Assembly (NCBI GenBank): GCA_963205175.1
Contig: CAUJIW010000079.1
Coordinates: 1-37,866, forward strand
Source of the DNA: Pseudomonadota bacterium
Lineage (GTDB): Bacteria; Pseudomonadota; Alphaproteobacteria; Sphingomonadales; Sphingomonadaceae
Length of the DNA: 37,866 nt
Direction of reading: 5' to 3'
The notes beneath the pieces were generated by a model. It searched no databases, was not told where the DNA came from, and saw only the letters and a list, made by a program, of their open reading frames with translations. Numbering within the stretch: position 1 is the stretch's first letter; each line of letters opens with the position of its first letter. Of this stretch, positions 23,358 to 33,531 are shown piece by piece. The translations under genes were made by a program, and so were the position numbers.

Positions 23358-24500
23358 TCAACTCAGCGCACCCGACAACCGGTCCCAGATCCCGTACGAC
23401 CCGAGGTCGTTCCAGGTGAGGAACAACATCAGCGAGATGACCAGCGCGAAGCCAGCCAGGAACGCCCATTCCTGCACCCGTTGGCTGACCGGGCGGCCGC
23501 GAACAGCCTCGATCGCGTAGAGAAACAAATGACCACCGTCAAGCATGGGCACCGGCAGCAGGTTTACGAAGCCCAGGTTGAGCGAGACCAGCGCCATGAA
23601 ACTGATGAGCGACAACACCCCCAGCGCCGCCGACTGCGCCGAATACTGGGCGATCTTGACGGGGCCGCCCAGCTCCTTGACCGAACGGTCGCCGGTGACG
23701 ATCTCGCCCAGCGTCGAGGCCATCATCTTCACCAGATCGACCGTCGCCTGACCGGCATAGTAGAACGCCTCGACCGGGCCGCGCCGGACCAGTTCCGGCA
23801 TCGACCCCTGAAGGCCGATGCGGCCGCGCTGGTAGGCATTGCCGAACTCGTCCTGGTCGGTGACCTGCTCGGGCACCACCGTCAGCGTCACCGGCCGCCC
23901 GGTGCGCTCAACCTCGAACACCAGCGTCCGGCCGGCGTAGATCGCCACTTCGTGCGCGACGTCCTCGAAGCGGGAAACCGCGTCGCCGTTGATCCGGGTG
24001 ATGAGATCACCAGCCATGAAGCCCGCCTTCTCCGCCGGCGAACCCGCCATCACCGCCTCGACGCGCGCCGGCGTGAACTGCTGGCCGATGGTCATGAAGA
24101 ACCCGGCGAAGATCAGGATGGCGAACAGGAAATTGATGGCCGGGCCGGCGGCGACAATGATCGCCCGCTGCCACAGCGGCTTGAGGGGAAAGGCGCCCGC
24201 CCGCTCCTCCGGCGTCATGCTGGCGATGGCCTCGGCGCTCGGCATGCTGGCCGCGTTGGAATCACCGTAGAATTTGACGTAACCGCCGAACGGCAGGGCG
24301 GAAATCTTCCAGCGGCAGCCCCGCTTGTCGGTCCAGCCGAACAGCTCGCGACCGAAGCCGATCGAAAAGGTCTCGATCCGCACCTTGAACAGCCGGCCGG
24401 CGAAATAGTGACCCCACTCGTGAATGAACACCAGCACGCCCAGCACGGCGAGAAAGGTGAGAAGGGTGAAGGGGAGGCCAGGCTGCGGCAGATGCACCAT
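23358..24500 (-). CDS. rseP: RIP metalloprotease RseP (site-2 protease family)
   Basis: A 380-residue intramembrane zinc protease that cleaves membrane-bound anti-sigma factors and leftover signal peptides. The zinc motif HEWGH is at residues 27-31 in the first membrane helix, then PFGGYVKFYGD, one clear PDZ domain (~125-205, VMAGSPAEKAGFMAGDLITRING), and the second active-site motif NLLPVPMLDGGH in the third helix. A GAGGAGG at the dxr 3' end serves as ribosome site for the ATG at 24500, 5 bases after the dxr stop. Confidence 0.96.
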   Translation of the reverse strand: MVHLPQPGLPFTLLTFLAVLGVLVFIHEWGHYFAGRLFKVRIETFSIGFGRELFGWTDKRGCRWKISALPFGGYVKFYGDSNAASMPSAEAIASMTPEERAGAFPLKPLWQRAIIVAAGPAINFLFAILIFAGFFMTIGQQFTPARVEAVMAGSPAEKAGFMAGDLITRINGDAVSRFEDVAHEVAIYAGRTLVFEVERTGRPVTLTVVPEQVTDQDEFGNAYQRGRIGLQGSMPELVRRGPVEAFYYAGQATVDLVKMMASTLGEIVTGDRSVKELGGPVKIAQYSAQSAALGVLSLISFMALVSLNLGFVNLLPVPMLDGGHLFLYAIEAVRGRPVSQRVQEWAFLAGFALVISLMLFLTWNDLGSYGIWDRLSGALS

Positions 24501-24505
24501 ATCGG

Positions 24506-25669
24506 TTAATTCCTCCTCGCCTCGATCAACATAGCCGCCACGCGCCGCGCCTCCTGATCCGCCGCCATCACGGCACCCAGATCGTCCACCGCCGGGGCGC
24601 CAAGCCGGGAGAGAACTTCGGCGACGATTGCGGCGATATCAAGAAAGCCGATCCGCCGGTCGAGGAAGGCCTGCACCGCAACTTCATTCGCGGCATTGAG
24701 CACGGCCGGCGCACCAGCGCCAGCGCGAAGCGCCGACCAGGCCAGATTCAGCGCCGGAAAGCGCGCCGTGTCGGGCGCCTCGAAGCTGAGCTGGCCGATG
24801 GCCGCCAGATCGAGCCGGCGGCAGGGGGTGGCGACTCGATCCGGCCACGCCAGGGTGTAGGCGATCGGCGTTCGCATGTCGGGGGTGCCGAGCTGGGCGA
24901 GCACCGAACCGTCGACATACTCCACCAGGCTGTGCACCACCGACTGCGGGTGCACCAGCACTTCCAGTTGGTCCGGCGTCACCGGGAACAGGTGATGCGC
25001 CTCGATCACCTCCAGGCCCTTGTTCATCAGCGTCGCGGAGTCGACGGAGATCTTGGCACCCATCGACCACACCGGATGCGCCACCGCCTGCTCCGGCGTC
25101 ACCGCCTGCATCTGTCCCAGCGTGAAGGTACGAAACGGCCCTCCCGAGGCCGTCAGGATGACCCGGGACACCCGTTCGGGACGTTCGGCATCGAACACCT
25201 GATAGATGGCATTGTGCTCGGAATCGACCGGCAGCAGCCGGCTACCGGCATCGTTGGCGGCTTTGGTCACGATGTCGCCGGCGCACACCAGCGCCTCCTT
25301 GTTGGCGATCGCCACCGTCGCGCCGCGCCGCACCGCCGCCAGCGTCGGTTGCAGGCCGGCGGCACCGACAATCGCCGCCATCACCCAGTCGGCGGGCAGC
25401 GCCGCCGCCGCCGTCACCGCCTCGGCCCCGGCCGCCGCTTCAATGCCGGTCCCCGCCAGGGCGTCCTTGAGCGCGCCGTAGTGGCGTTCATCAGCCACCA
25501 CCGCCAGCTCGGGCCGGAACCGCCGGGCGGCCGCGGCCAGCTCATCGACATTGCTGTGAGCGGTCAGCGCCAGGCAGCGATACCGGTCGGGCTGGCGGCC
25601 GACCAGGTCGAGCGTCGACCGGCCGATCGAGCCGGTGGCGCCCAATATGGTAATGGCCCGCGCGCTCAC
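24506..25669 (-). CDS. dxr: 1-deoxy-D-xylulose 5-phosphate reductoisomerase
   Basis: Converts DXP to 2-C-methyl-D-erythritol 4-phosphate with NADPH, the committed step of the MEP isoprenoid pathway. The 387-residue protein has the NADPH loop LGATGSIG (9-16), [13 protein letters not shown], the substrate/metal block [22 protein letters not shown], and [18 protein letters not shown]. The start is GTG 25669, overlapping the cdsA stop as GTGA, giving [13 protein letters not shown]; the open frame continues upstream to 26593 only as a shadow of cdsA. Confidence 0.96.
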   Translation of the reverse strand: MSARAITILGATGSIGRSTLDLVGRQPDRYRCLALTAHSNVDELAAAARRFRPELAVVADERHYGALKDALAGTGIEAAAGAEAVTAAAALPADWVMAAIVGAAGLQPTLAAVRRGATVAIANKEALVCAGDIVTKAANDAGSRLLPVDSEHNAIYQVFDAERPERVSRVILTASGGPFRTFTLGQMQAVTPEQAVAHPVWSMGAKISVDSATLMNKGLEVIEAHHLFPVTPDQLEVLVHPQSVVHSLVEYVDGSVLAQLGTPDMRTPIAYTLAWPDRVATPCRRLDLAAIGQLSFEAPDTARFPALNLAWSALRAGAGAPAVLNAANEVAVQAFLDRRIGFLDIAAIVAEVLSRLGAPAVDDLGAVMAADQEARRVAAMLIEARRN

Positions 25670-26484
25670 GCCAGCACCTGCCAGACGTCGCCGAGCACCA
25701 GCCCCAGCGCCACCAGCGGTGCCACCGCCACCAGCCCGTCGACCCGATCCATGATACCGCCGTGGCCGGGGATGAGGTGGCCGGAGTCCTTGACATCGAA
25801 GGCCCGCTTGAGCGCCGACTCCAGCAAGTCTCCGCCCTGCGACACCACGGCAATGGCCGCCGACAGCGGCGCCAGCGCCAGCGGCTGCAAGCCGAAGGCC
25901 GCCGCCACCAGCGCGCCCGTCAGCGCCGCGCCGGCCATGCCACCGGCCAGGCCGGCCCACGTCTTCTTGGGGCTGATGGTTGGCGCCAGCTTCGGCCCGC
26001 CGATGGCGCGACCGGCGAAATAGGCGAAGCTGTCGGTCGCCCACACCGACAACATCAGCCACAGCACGATGATCAGGCCGTCGGCCTGATCGCGCAGCCA
26101 CAGCAACGCCAGCACCGGCGGCACGGCATAGGCCAGCCCCAGTCCCAGCCACATGGTGTGACGGCGCTCGCGGTCCCAGCCGGTCAGCGCCAGCGCCGTG
26201 GCCAGCAGCAACGTCGCCAGCGCCGCCCAGCCCCACAGGTGGAACCAGCCGGCGACGACCGCCGCCACCATCACCAGCAGCCCGGCCGGGCGCACCCAAG
26301 GCCGGCTGGCCGCGCCGGTGATGCCGGTCCACTCCCAGACGATGGCGCAGCCCCCCAGCCCCATCAGCAGGGCGAACAGCGGCCCGCCAGCCCACAGGAT
26401 GGCAAGCGCGCCCACACCCAGCACGATACCGGCGATCACCCGGACCCGGAGATCGGAGCCGGACGGTGAAGCGGCGCCGCTCAT
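25666..26484 (-). CDS. cdsA: Phosphatidate cytidylyltransferase
   Basis: A 272-residue membrane enzyme that makes CDP-diacylglycerol from phosphatidate and CTP, the branch point of phospholipid synthesis. Several hydrophobic helices (first ~16-45). The family signature is complete near the C-terminus: [13 protein letters not shown] followed by [14 protein letters not shown]. Its ATG overlaps the uppS stop (ATGA at 26481-26484) and its stop overlaps the dxr GTG. Confidence 0.95.
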   Translation of the reverse strand: MSGAASPSGSDLRVRVIAGIVLGVGALAILWAGGPLFALLMGLGGCAIVWEWTGITGAASRPWVRPAGLLVMVAAVVAGWFHLWGWAALATLLLATALALTGWDRERRHTMWLGLGLAYAVPPVLALLWLRDQADGLIIVLWLMLSVWATDSFAYFAGRAIGGPKLAPTISPKKTWAGLAGGMAGAALTGALVAAAFGLQPLALAPLSAAIAVVSQGGDLLESALKRAFDVKDSGHLIPGHGGIMDRVDGLVAVAPLVALGLVLGDVWQVLA

Positions 26485-27221
26485 CCGCGCCCGCCGAACC
26501 GGCGTTCACGCCGGCCGAAGGTCTCGATGGCTTCCACCAGTTGCGCCTTGTCGAAATCCGGCCACAGGCAGTCGACGAACACCAGTTCGGCATAGGCCGC
26601 CTGCCACAGCAGGAAATTGGACAGCCGCTGCTCGCCCGAGGTGCGGATGATCAGATCGGGATCGGGAATACCGACGGTCAGCAGATGATCGGCAACCGCC
26701 TGCTCGTTGATGGCCTCCAGCGGCATCACCCCTGCCTGCACCTTGGCGGCGATCGCGCGCACGGCGGCCGCGATCTCCGCCTGGGCGCCGTAGTTCAGCG
26801 CCAGCACCAGTGTCAGGCCGGTGTTGTTGCGGGTCAGCCCCTCTGACTCGTTGACAAGCGCGACCACGTCCGGCGCCAGGCCCCGGCGCTCACCGATGAT
26901 CCGCAGCCGGACATTGTTGCGGTTGAGTTCCGCCACCTCGTTGCGCAGATAGTGGCGCAACAGCCCCATCAGATCCTCGACCTCGTCGGTCGGGCGCTTC
27001 CAGTTCTCCGATGAGAAGGCATAAAGGGTCAGGTACTGGACGCCGAGATCGACGCACGCCTGCACGATCCGCCTTACCGCCTCCGCACCCTGCCGATGAC
27101 CGAGCGCGCGCGGCAGCAGCCGCCGCTTGGCCCAGCGCCCGTTGCCATCCATGATGATGGCGACGTGGCGCGGCACGGCCACGGCGGCAACGGTGGAGGG
27201 AGAGATGGCGGTCAACGTCAC
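26481..27221 (-). CDS. uppS: Polyprenyl diphosphate synthase (undecaprenyl type)
   Basis: A 246-residue cis-prenyltransferase that extends farnesyl diphosphate to the lipid carrier for peptidoglycan and surface glycans. [16 protein letters not shown] carries the catalytic Asp25; [15 protein letters not shown] and the C-terminal [20 protein letters not shown] with [12 protein letters not shown] are diagnostic. The start is not certain: GTG 27221 directly abuts AAGGGG, while an in-frame TTG at 27215 has better spacing. It lies 3 bases after frr. Confidence 0.95.
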   Translation of the reverse strand: MTLTAISPSTVAAVAVPRHVAIIMDGNGRWAKRRLLPRALGHRQGAEAVRRIVQACVDLGVQYLTLYAFSSENWKRPTDEVEDLMGLLRHYLRNEVAELNRNNVRLRIIGERRGLAPDVVALVNESEGLTRNNTGLTLVLALNYGAQAEIAAAVRAIAAKVQAGVMPLEAINEQAVADHLLTVGIPDPDLIIRTSGEQRLSNFLLWQAAYAELVFVDCLWPDFDKAQLVEAIETFGRRERRFGGRG

Positions 27222-27224
27222 CCC

Positions 27225-27782
27225 TTACTTGCCGAGAATTTCTTTTTCCTTGGCCACGGCGGCCGCGTCGATCTCGGCGATGACCTTGTCGGTCAGCTTC
27301 TGCACATCATCCGCCAGTCGCTTATGCTCATCCTGACTGATTTCATGGTCCTTTTCCGCCTTCTTCAGGCTGTCCATGCCGTCGCGACGGACATTGCGCA
27401 CAGCCACGCGCGCCTTCTCGGCATACTGCGAGGCGAGCTTGGCCAGCTCCTTGCGGCGCTCTTCCGTCAGGTCGGGGATCGGCAGACGGATGGTCGCCCC
27501 TTCCGAGATCGGGTTGAGGCCAAGACCGGCGGAGCGGATCGCCTTTTCCACCGCGGCCGCATTGGCGCGGTCCCACACCGAAACCACCAGCATCCGCGCT
27601 TCCGGCGCCGTGACGGTGGCCACCTGATTGAGCGGCATGTTGGCGCCATAGACGTCCACCTGGATCGGGTCGAGCAACGAGGTCGACGCGCGGCCGGTCC
27701 GCAGGCCGGTCAGGTCATGCTTCAGGGTGTCCAGGGCGCCGCGCATCCGGCGCTCGAGTTCGGCTTTGTCGTAGCTGCTCAT
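27225..27782 (-). CDS. frr: Ribosome recycling factor
   Basis: A 185-residue factor that splits post-termination ribosomes together with EF-G. Full family length, with [41 protein letters not shown] and [18 protein letters not shown]. It lies 15 bases after pyrH in the usual alphaproteobacterial order. Confidence 0.97.
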   Translation of the reverse strand: MSSYDKAELERRMRGALDTLKHDLTGLRTGRASTSLLDPIQVDVYGANMPLNQVATVTAPEARMLVVSVWDRANAAAVEKAIRSAGLGLNPISEGATIRLPIPDLTEERRKELAKLASQYAEKARVAVRNVRRDGMDSLKKAEKDHEISQDEHKRLADDVQKLTDKVIAEIDAAAVAKEKEILGK

Positions 27783-27797
27783 CTTGTTCCGTCCTGT

Positions 27798-28523
27798 TCA
27801 GGCGTCATTGGTCACAATGGTCGCGGTGCCGCTCCCTTCCAGCACGCGCGCCAGATTACCGTGTTCGCGGATCGAAAACACGACAATCGGTATGTTGTTG
27901 TCGCGACACAGGGCAACGGCGGAGGCATCCATCACCTGCAGGTTGTCGGACAGCACCTTGTTGAAATGCAGGGTCTCATAGCGCACCGCGGCGGGATCCT
28001 TCTTCGGATCGGCGGTATAGACGCCATCGACCGACGTGCCCTTCAGCAGCGCCTCGCAACCCATCTCGGCGGCGCGCAGGGCGGCGGCGGTGTCGGTGGT
28101 GAAGAAGGGATTGCCGGTGCCGGCGGCGAAAATGACGATCCGCCCCTTCTCCATATGGCGCACGGCACGACGCCGGATGTAGGGCTCGCAGACGCTGGCC
28201 ATCGGGATCGCCGATTGCACACGCGTTTCAACACCTTGATGCTCAAGGGCATTCTGCACGGCGAGCGCGTTCATCACGGTCGCCAGCATCCCCATGTAGT
28301 CGGCGGACGCCCGGTCGAAACCCTTGGCGGCCGCGGCCAGGCCACGAAAGATGTTGCCGCCGCCGACCACGAGGCAGATCTGCACGCCGGCATCCCGCGC
28401 CAGGCGGATTTCGGTGGCGATGCGCTCGGCGGTCGCGGGGTCGATGCCGAACTGGCCCGACCCCATCAGCACCTCGCCGGAAAGCTTCAAGAGGACTCGC
28501 TTGAACCGCTGCCGCGTTGCCAT
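27798..28523 (-). CDS. pyrH: Uridylate kinase
   Basis: A 241-residue bacterial UMP kinase of the amino-acid-kinase fold, making UDP for nucleic acid and cell-wall precursors. Conserved blocks: [75 protein letters not shown] and the C-terminal [16 protein letters not shown]. Separated from tsf by a clear terminator. Confidence 0.97.
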   Translation of the reverse strand: MATRQRFKRVLLKLSGEVLMGSGQFGIDPATAERIATEIRLARDAGVQICLVVGGGNIFRGLAAAAKGFDRASADYMGMLATVMNALAVQNALEHQGVETRVQSAIPMASVCEPYIRRRAVRHMEKGRIVIFAAGTGNPFFTTDTAAALRAAEMGCEALLKGTSVDGVYTADPKKDPAAVRYETLHFNKVLSDNLQVMDASAVALCRDNNIPIVVFSIREHGNLARVLEGSGTATIVTNDA

Positions 28524-28549
28524 GGCCTACCTTTGCTCTCCTGCGCACA

Positions 28550-28585
28550 AACAAAACCGACCGGCACCATAAAGATGCCGGTCGG
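28550..28585 (-). terminator. Rho-independent terminator after tsf
   Basis: On the minus strand a perfect 10-bp stem CCGACCGGCA (28576-28585) and TGCCGGTCGG (28557-28566) with a 9-base loop. It is followed by TTTTGTTTG. It lies 18 bases after the tsf stop and ends the rpsB-tsf unit, or attenuates readthrough into pyrH. Confidence 0.88.
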
Positions 28586-28603
28586 CCCTGCCAACTGCTT
28601 CGA

Positions 28604-29536
28604 TCAGTTCGTGCCGGCTGCTGCCGCCACTTCCGCCGCGAAGTCCGACGTCTGCTTCTCGATGCCCTCGCCGAGCTGATAGCGGACGTAGCCGATCAGC
28701 GTCACCGGGGCGCCAGCGTCCTTGCCGGCGGCGGCGACGACGTCGGCCACCTTAGACTTGCCGTCGAGCACGTAGACCTGGCTCAGAAGGACAACCTCCT
28801 CCTTGAACTTGCGGATGGCGCCCTCGGTCATCTTGGCGACGATCTCGGCCGGCTTGCCCGACGCGGCGGCCTTCTCGGCGGCAATCGCGCGCTCGCGCTC
28901 GACGACGGCCGGATCAAGGCCATCCTCGTTCAGCGCCAGGGGGTTGGCGGCGGCAATGTGCATGGCCAGCTGCTTGGCGAGCGGCGCCAGCACCTCCGCC
29001 GGGGCCGACGATTCGAGACCCACCAGCACGCCGATCTTGCCCAGCCCCTCGGCGGCGGCATTGTGGACGTAGGAGGCAACGACACCCTGCGAGACTTCCA
29101 GGGTCGCGGCACGGCGCAGCGACTGGTTCTCGCCGATGGTGGCGATGTTGTGGGTCAGCTGCTCGGCGACGGTGCGGCCCTCGCCACCCGGGAACGGCGC
29201 GGCGGCAACCGCGTCGAGGTCGCCGTTGGCGCCCAGCGCGATCTGGCTCACTTCACGGACAAACGCCTGGAAGATGTCGTTCTTGGCGACGAAGTCGGTT
29301 TCCGAGTTGACCTCGACCACCGCGCCCTTGCTGCCGGAAACAGCCACGCCCACCAGGCCTTCGGCGGCGACGCGACCGGCCTTCTTGGCGGCAGCCGCCA
29401 GACCCTTGGTGCGCAGCCAGTCGACCGCCGCTTCAATGTCGCCATTGGTCTCGGCGAGCGCCTTCTTGCAGTCCATCATGCCGGCGCCGGTCTTGTCGCG
29501 CAGATCCTTCACCAGGCTCGCGGTAATCTCAGCCAT
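28604..29536 (-). CDS. tsf: Translation elongation factor Ts
   Basis: A 310-residue nucleotide exchange factor for EF-Tu. The N-terminal UBA-like domain ([25 protein letters not shown]) is followed by the TDFVAKND motif (80-87) that contacts EF-Tu. Lies after rpsB as usual, but separated from it by a ~130-base gap containing an 80-base palindromic element. Confidence 0.97.
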   Translation of the reverse strand: MAEITASLVKDLRDKTGAGMMDCKKALAETNGDIEAAVDWLRTKGLAAAAKKAGRVAAEGLVGVAVSGSKGAVVEVNSETDFVAKNDIFQAFVREVSQIALGANGDLDAVAAAPFPGGEGRTVAEQLTHNIATIGENQSLRRAATLEVSQGVVASYVHNAAAEGLGKIGVLVGLESSAPAEVLAPLAKQLAMHIAAANPLALNEDGLDPAVVERERAIAAEKAAASGKPAEIVAKMTEGAIRKFKEEVVLLSQVYVLDGKSKVADVVAAAGKDAGAPVTLIGYVRYQLGEGIEKQTSDFAAEVAAAAGTN

Positions 29537-29566
29537 GAGTCCAACCTTTCTCTAGTCCCGGATAAA

Positions 29567-29646
29567 CGTCACCCCGGAATTGATCCGGGGTCCACCAACG
29601 CCAGTCCTGGCATTGCGGATGCCGGCACGTGAGTACCGGCATGACG
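29567..29646. repeat. 80-bp MITE/REP-like element between rpsB and tsf
   Basis: Bounded by inverted CGTCA (29567-29571) and TGACG (29642-29646). Inside are two hairpins: ACCCCGGA/TCCGGGGT (29571-29578, 29584-29591; perfect, loop ATTGA) and ATGCCGG/CCGGCAT (29619-29625, 29636-29642). This composition is typical of short palindromic elements scattered in alphaproteobacterial genomes. It interrupts the rpsB-tsf gap and may modulate or process the transcript. Confidence 0.65.
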
Positions 29647-29665
29647 CACAATGAAGTCGTTTATG

Positions 29666-30445
29666 TTACTGCGCGGCCACTTCGGCGGCGGCTTCCGCCA
29701 CCACGGCCTCGACGATCGGCTGCTCCATCTCGCCGATATCACGACCGCGACGCACTTCCTGGCCGACCCGACCATCAAGCGCGGCATCGGCAATGGCGTC
29801 GCAGTAGAGCTTGATCGCCCGGCTGGCGTCGTCGTTGCCCGGCACCGGGAAGGCGATCCCCTTGGGATCGCAGTTGGTGTCGAGGATGGCGATCACCGGG
29901 ATGCCCAGGGTGTTCGCCTCGTGAATGCAGATGTCTTCCTTGTTGGTGTCGATCACGAAGATGACATCCGGCAGGCCACCCATGTCACGGATACCGCCCA
30001 GCGACTGCTCCAGCTTGTCGCGGTCGCGGGTCATCTTGAGCACTTCCTTCTTGGTCAGACCATGGGTCGAACCGGACAACTGCTCGCTCATCTGCTTCAG
30101 GCGACGGATCGACTGGCTGATGGTCTTCCAGTTGGTGAGCATGCCGCCCAGCCAGCGATGGTTGACGAAGTGCTGGCCGGAACGGATGGCCGCCTCGGCG
30201 ATCGGACCGGCGGCCTGACGCTTGGTGCCGACGAACAGCACCTTGCCGCCGGCGGCGGTGGTGTCACGGACGAACTGCAGCGCGCGGGCGAACAGCGGCA
30301 CCGACTGGCTGAGGTCGAGAATGTGGACGTTGTTGCGCTCGCCGAAGATGTACGGCGCCATGCGCGGGTTCCAACGGTGGGTCTGGTGACCAAAGTGGGC
30401 ACCGGCTTCCAGCAACTGCTGCATCGTCACGACGGGAACGGCCAT
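29666..30445 (-). CDS. rpsB: 30S ribosomal protein S2
   Basis: A 259-residue small-subunit ribosomal protein. Starts [29 protein letters not shown]; other family blocks are [46 protein letters not shown] and the [13 protein letters not shown] strand, with an alanine-rich acidic tail. The ATG at 30445 is preceded by AAGGAGAT; the open frame upstream to 31513 is not coding. Confidence 0.97.
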   Translation of the reverse strand: MAVPVVTMQQLLEAGAHFGHQTHRWNPRMAPYIFGERNNVHILDLSQSVPLFARALQFVRDTTAAGGKVLFVGTKRQAAGPIAEAAIRSGQHFVNHRWLGGMLTNWKTISQSIRRLKQMSEQLSGSTHGLTKKEVLKMTRDRDKLEQSLGGIRDMGGLPDVIFVIDTNKEDICIHEANTLGIPVIAILDTNCDPKGIAFPVPGNDDASRAIKLYCDAIADAALDGRVGQEVRRGRDIGEMEQPIVEAVVAEAAAEVAAQ

Positions 30446-30473
30446 CGCGTATCTCCTTCTCCAGTTTGACCTC

Positions 30474-30523
30474 CGCGAGGGTTTCGGTCCATCTCTGGAC
30501 CCACCGGGAAGGCAGCCCTCGCG
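30474..30523 (-). promoter_or_regulatory. Structured rpsB leader
   Basis: In the rpsB 5' untranslated region CGCGAGGG (30516-30523) pairs perfectly with CCCTCGCG (30474-30481), and it encloses a second hairpin GGTCC/GGACC (30486-30490, 30497-30501). It ends 28 bases before the rpsB ATG. Such a nested stem next to a ribosomal-protein start suggests autoregulation by S2. Confidence 0.6.
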
Positions 30524-30538
30524 TGTGTGATGGCGCGC

Positions 30539-30567
30539 CGCATAGCCGATCGGCGATGCAAAAGCAA
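30539..30567 (-). promoter_or_regulatory. Sigma-70-type promoter candidate for rpsB-tsf
   Basis: On the minus strand TTGCTT (30562-30567), a 17-base spacer, then TATGCG (30539-30544). Predicted start near 30532 would give a leader of about 87 bases that contains the nested hairpin. Confidence 0.5.
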
Positions 30568-30610
30568 GCACACCCTGCCCCGCAACACCCGTCGATGGCC
30601 GCAACCCGCC

Positions 30611-30639
30611 TTGGTGTCCTGCCCCGGCCTTGGCATAAC
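30611..30639 (+). promoter_or_regulatory. Weak sigma-70-type promoter candidate for the DUF4169 gene
   Basis: TTGGTG (30611-30616), a 17-base spacer and CATAAC (30634-30639) upstream of the ATG at 30675. It is divergent from the rpsB promoter. Confidence 0.35.
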
Positions 30640-30674
30640 TCGGACACAGGATCACACCGGGAGGCACGGTCGGC

Positions 30675-30956
30675 ATGGGCGAGGTCATCAATCTGCGGCA
30701 GTTCCGCAAGGCGCGCGAGCGCGCCGAGGCCGAGGCCGAGGCAAGGACGAATCGGGCGAAGTTCGGGCGCACCAAGGCGCAGAGGGTCCGCGACGCCGAC
30801 GAGGAAGCCCGCCGCGAGCAGCTGCTCGACCAGGCCCGGCGGGAGGTCGCCGGCGACACGGAGGATGACCCATCTTCATCCAATCCAACCGGTGGACCAG
30901 CCGTCGAGCCCGACCCGCCCGGCGGACCGGCCGCCGACCCTGACAAAGCCGGCTGA
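30675..30956 (+). CDS. DUF4169 family protein
   Basis: A 93-residue charged protein. The N-terminal two-thirds match the DUF4169 pattern found in alphaproteobacteria: [22 protein letters not shown] followed by [15 protein letters not shown]. The role is unknown; it is predicted to be a long helix and cytoplasmic. The C-terminal ~30 residues are proline-, glycine- and aspartate-rich and look disordered. GGGAGG lies 11 bases before the ATG. Confidence 0.85.
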   Translation: MGEVINLRQFRKARERAEAEAEARTNRAKFGRTKAQRVRDADEEARREQLLDQARREVAGDTEDDPSSSNPTGGPAVEPDPPGGPAADPDKAG

Positions 30957-30978
30957 GCATACCCCCGCCAACGACGAA

Positions 30979-31047
30979 GGCCGCGCCACCGGATGAGGTG
31001 ACGCGGCCGAGGTCGGCATGGAGAGCGGGGGGCGGAGACCGCCCCCC
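30979..31047. terminator. Two hairpins between DUF4169 gene and TonB receptor
   Basis: GGCCGCGCCACC/GGTGACGCGGCC (30979-30990, 30997-31008; one mismatch, loop GGATGA), then GGGGGGCGG/CCGCCCCCC (31027-31035, 31039-31047; perfect, loop AGA). They lie between convergent stops at 30956 and 31057. Neither has a T-run, so they may terminate imperfectly or need Rho. Confidence 0.5.
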
Positions 31048-31056
31048 CCGTTCGGC

Positions 31057-33531
31057 TCAGTAGCGCCAGCTCAGCTGGAGCTGGACGGTGCGCGGCAGGG
31101 TGGCGAAGCCCAGCTGGTCCGCCGGCGTGCCGGTGACGCCGCCCGAGGCGCTGCCGGTCGACGGGCCGTCGACAACACCGGTGACATAGAAGCGGTTGGT
31201 CAGGTTCTTGCCCAGCAGCGCCACTTCCCAGCGACCATCCTCGCTGCCGACGCGCACGCTGGCGTCGAGGTTCACGTAGGAATCCTGATGCGAGTAGGGG
31301 TTGCCGAAGCCCGAAGCGAGATAGCTGCCGTTGTAGCGGGCATCCGCCGCCAGGCCCAGGGTCAGGCCGTTGCCGATGGCGGTATCGTAACCGACGCCGA
31401 AGGTGCCGGTCCACTTGGGCGCCATCGACAGCGGGCGGCCGCTCAAATCCTGACGCAAGGCACTGGCCACCGGCACGTTGCAGCCCTGCGACTGGGTCTG
31501 GCCGGCGTAGCATGGCGCGTCGCCGAAGCTGGTGTAGCGGGCGCGGTTGTAATTGATCGAGCCATGCAGATTCAGCCCCGGCACGCTGTTGGGCGCGTAC
31601 TCGAACTCCACCTCCACGCCCTTGGTGCGAGCATCCGCCGTCAGGGTCTGGAAGGCGAAGATCGGCGAGTTGAAGAAGTCGACCTGCAGATCCTTGTAGG
31701 CGAAGGTGTAGAGGTTCAGGTTCAGACGCAGCTGATTGTCCATCAGCGTACTCTTGATACCGGCCTCGAAGCCGCGCGCCTTCTCCGGATCGAAGGTCAG
31801 GTCGGCCAGCGGATCGGTCGAGAAGGCGCTGTTGATGCCGCCGTTGGAGAAGCCGCCTGATTTGTAGGCGGTCTTGTAGGCGAGATAGACCATCACATCG
31901 TCGGTCGGCTTCCAGGTGACAGTGGCTTCCGGCGACCAGTTGTTGAAGGTCTGCTTGGCGGTCACGTAGCCCAGGCCGTCAGCGGCGTCCTGCGGCCGGA
32001 AAATGCTGATCAGCGCCACGTTGTTGTACGGCTGGGTGAAGAAGCTGTCCTTGGTCTCATGCGTGTAGCGCAGGCCGCCGGCCAGCTCGACGGTGGGGAT
32101 GACCTTCCAGGTCACCTGACCGAAGGCCGCGATGGTCTCGCCGTCAGTCGCCGACGACTTGGAGGTAGCGACGTAGCGGTCGGCCGCCGACTGGCTGGAG
32201 TCCTCGATGTTGGCGAACATCACCCACTGACCGAACTTGCGCTTGGTCTTCTGATACAGCGCGCCGACCATCAGGTTGACCGGGCCGTCATAACTGGTGA
32301 GCGCCCGCAGCTCCGAGGAGAAGGCGTGCCAGGATGAATTCTCGGTCGCCCAGGTGCCGGCGTCGCTGGTCTGGAAGTCGCAGGCGCACGTCCAGCGGTT
32401 GTTGTTCCAGTTGTAATTGGTGACGGACGTGATGGTGACGTCGGTCATCTCGTAGTTGATGGTGCCGGTGACAGCGTAGGACTTGTAGCGGTTGTAAAGT
32501 TCGCCATCATCCTTGGCGTAGGGATAGTTGGCGGCGATGTCGGCCGGCATGTTGTTCTGATGGGTGACGAAACTGTCGCCGCAGGCATAGCCGGTAAGCT
32601 GGCTGACGCCGCCGGGGCAGTTGAACGCCACATAGTTCCACGACGAGTTGTTGACCTTGTTGTAGTCGCCCGAGGCCTTCAACGTCGCGGTGAGCGCATC
32701 GGTGGGCGTCCACTTCAGGGTCACGCGACCAAGCAGTTCCTTCTCGCCCGGCGCGTCGCTGGCCGCCGGCACCGCGGTGTGCGGATTGAGGGTGTCGGTC
32801 GCGACATCGTAAGTCGCGTAGTTGCGATCGACCGAGACGTTCTTGAAATAGCCGTCGAACATCTTGGAAGCACGGATGGCGACGCGCAGGCCCAGCGTAT
32901 CGCTGAGCGGGCCCGAACCGACGAACTCACCCTGCACCTGCTGCGACTTGAACTCATAGGCGGCGCGGCCCTTGAACTCGACTTCCTTGCCCGGATCGGC
33001 GGAGGTCAGCGAAATCACGCCGGCGGTGGCGTTCTTGCCGAAGAACAGCGCCTGCGGACCCTTGAGGATTTCCAGCCGCTCCAGATCGAAGAAGCCTTCC
33101 TGGATGATGCGGCCCTGGCCGTAATAGACGCCATCGACCACCACGGCCACCGACTGCTCGATGCCGATGGAGGTGGACGACGAACCGATGCCGCGCAGGG
33201 TAAGCTGGGCGCCGGAGCCGTTGGAGGCACGGCCGACGGTGAAGTTCGGCGTGCGGGCGGCGATCTTCTCCAGGCTGGTGAGATCCTGCCGTTCGATCTG
33301 GGCCGCCGAAATGGCGGTCACCGCCACCGGCACGTCCTGCACGCTTTCAGCGCGCTTGCGGGCGGTGACGACGATTTCCTCCAGGCCGACGCTTTCGACG
33401 GCACCGCTGTCGCTGGCGGTCTGGGCGGCGGCGTTGCCGGCGACCAGCAGGGCGCCGCCAACCGAGGCCAGCAGCAGCCCGCGCAGGCGCGACCGGGACG
33501 CGGCGCCGATTTTCTCAACCGAAACAGTCAT
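31057..33531 (-). CDS. TonB-dependent outer-membrane receptor (second)
   Basis: An 824-residue receptor with a signal peptide (residues ~1-37, ending AGNAAAQ), then [25 protein letters not shown] as TonB box and plug start, [21 protein letters not shown] and [19 protein letters not shown]. The long barrel ends in LQLSWRY. The plug resembles that of the receptor at 13654, but the barrel is longer and has several cysteines (for example CACDFQ and CYAGQ...GC), unusual for outer-membrane barrels and perhaps forming disulphides in extracellular loops. AAGGAGAGG precedes the ATG. No island motif in its promoter, so it is probably controlled separately. Confidence 0.94.
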   Translation of the reverse strand: MTVSVEKIGAASRSRLRGLLLASVGGALLVAGNAAAQTASDSGAVESVGLEEIVVTARKRAESVQDVPVAVTAISAAQIERQDLTSLEKIAARTPNFTVGRASNGSGAQLTLRGIGSSSTSIGIEQSVAVVVDGVYYGQGRIIQEGFFDLERLEILKGPQALFFGKNATAGVISLTSADPGKEVEFKGRAAYEFKSQQVQGEFVGSGPLSDTLGLRVAIRASKMFDGYFKNVSVDRNYATYDVATDTLNPHTAVPAASDAPGEKELLGRVTLKWTPTDALTATLKASGDYNKVNNSSWNYVAFNCPGGVSQLTGYACGDSFVTHQNNMPADIAANYPYAKDDGELYNRYKSYAVTGTINYEMTDVTITSVTNYNWNNNRWTCACDFQTSDAGTWATENSSWHAFSSELRALTSYDGPVNLMVGALYQKTKRKFGQWVMFANIEDSSQSAADRYVATSKSSATDGETIAAFGQVTWKVIPTVELAGGLRYTHETKDSFFTQPYNNVALISIFRPQDAADGLGYVTAKQTFNNWSPEATVTWKPTDDVMVYLAYKTAYKSGGFSNGGINSAFSTDPLADLTFDPEKARGFEAGIKSTLMDNQLRLNLNLYTFAYKDLQVDFFNSPIFAFQTLTADARTKGVEVEFEYAPNSVPGLNLHGSINYNRARYTSFGDAPCYAGQTQSQGCNVPVASALRQDLSGRPLSMAPKWTGTFGVGYDTAIGNGLTLGLAADARYNGSYLASGFGNPYSHQDSYVNLDASVRVGSEDGRWEVALLGKNLTNRFYVTGVVDGPSTGSASGGVTGTPADQLGFATLPRTVQLQLSWRY

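Noticed and set aside
24506..26593. An apparent 695-residue Dxr fusion protein
   Set aside because: The N-terminal 300 residues are the out-of-frame shadow of cdsA. Dxr starts at GTG 25669, which overlaps the cdsA stop and gives the normal length.
30446..31513. A long N-terminal extension of ribosomal protein S2
   Set aside because: S2 starts at ATG 30445 with a strong AAGGAGAT site; upstream residues are low-complexity and cross the leader and the DUF4169 gene.
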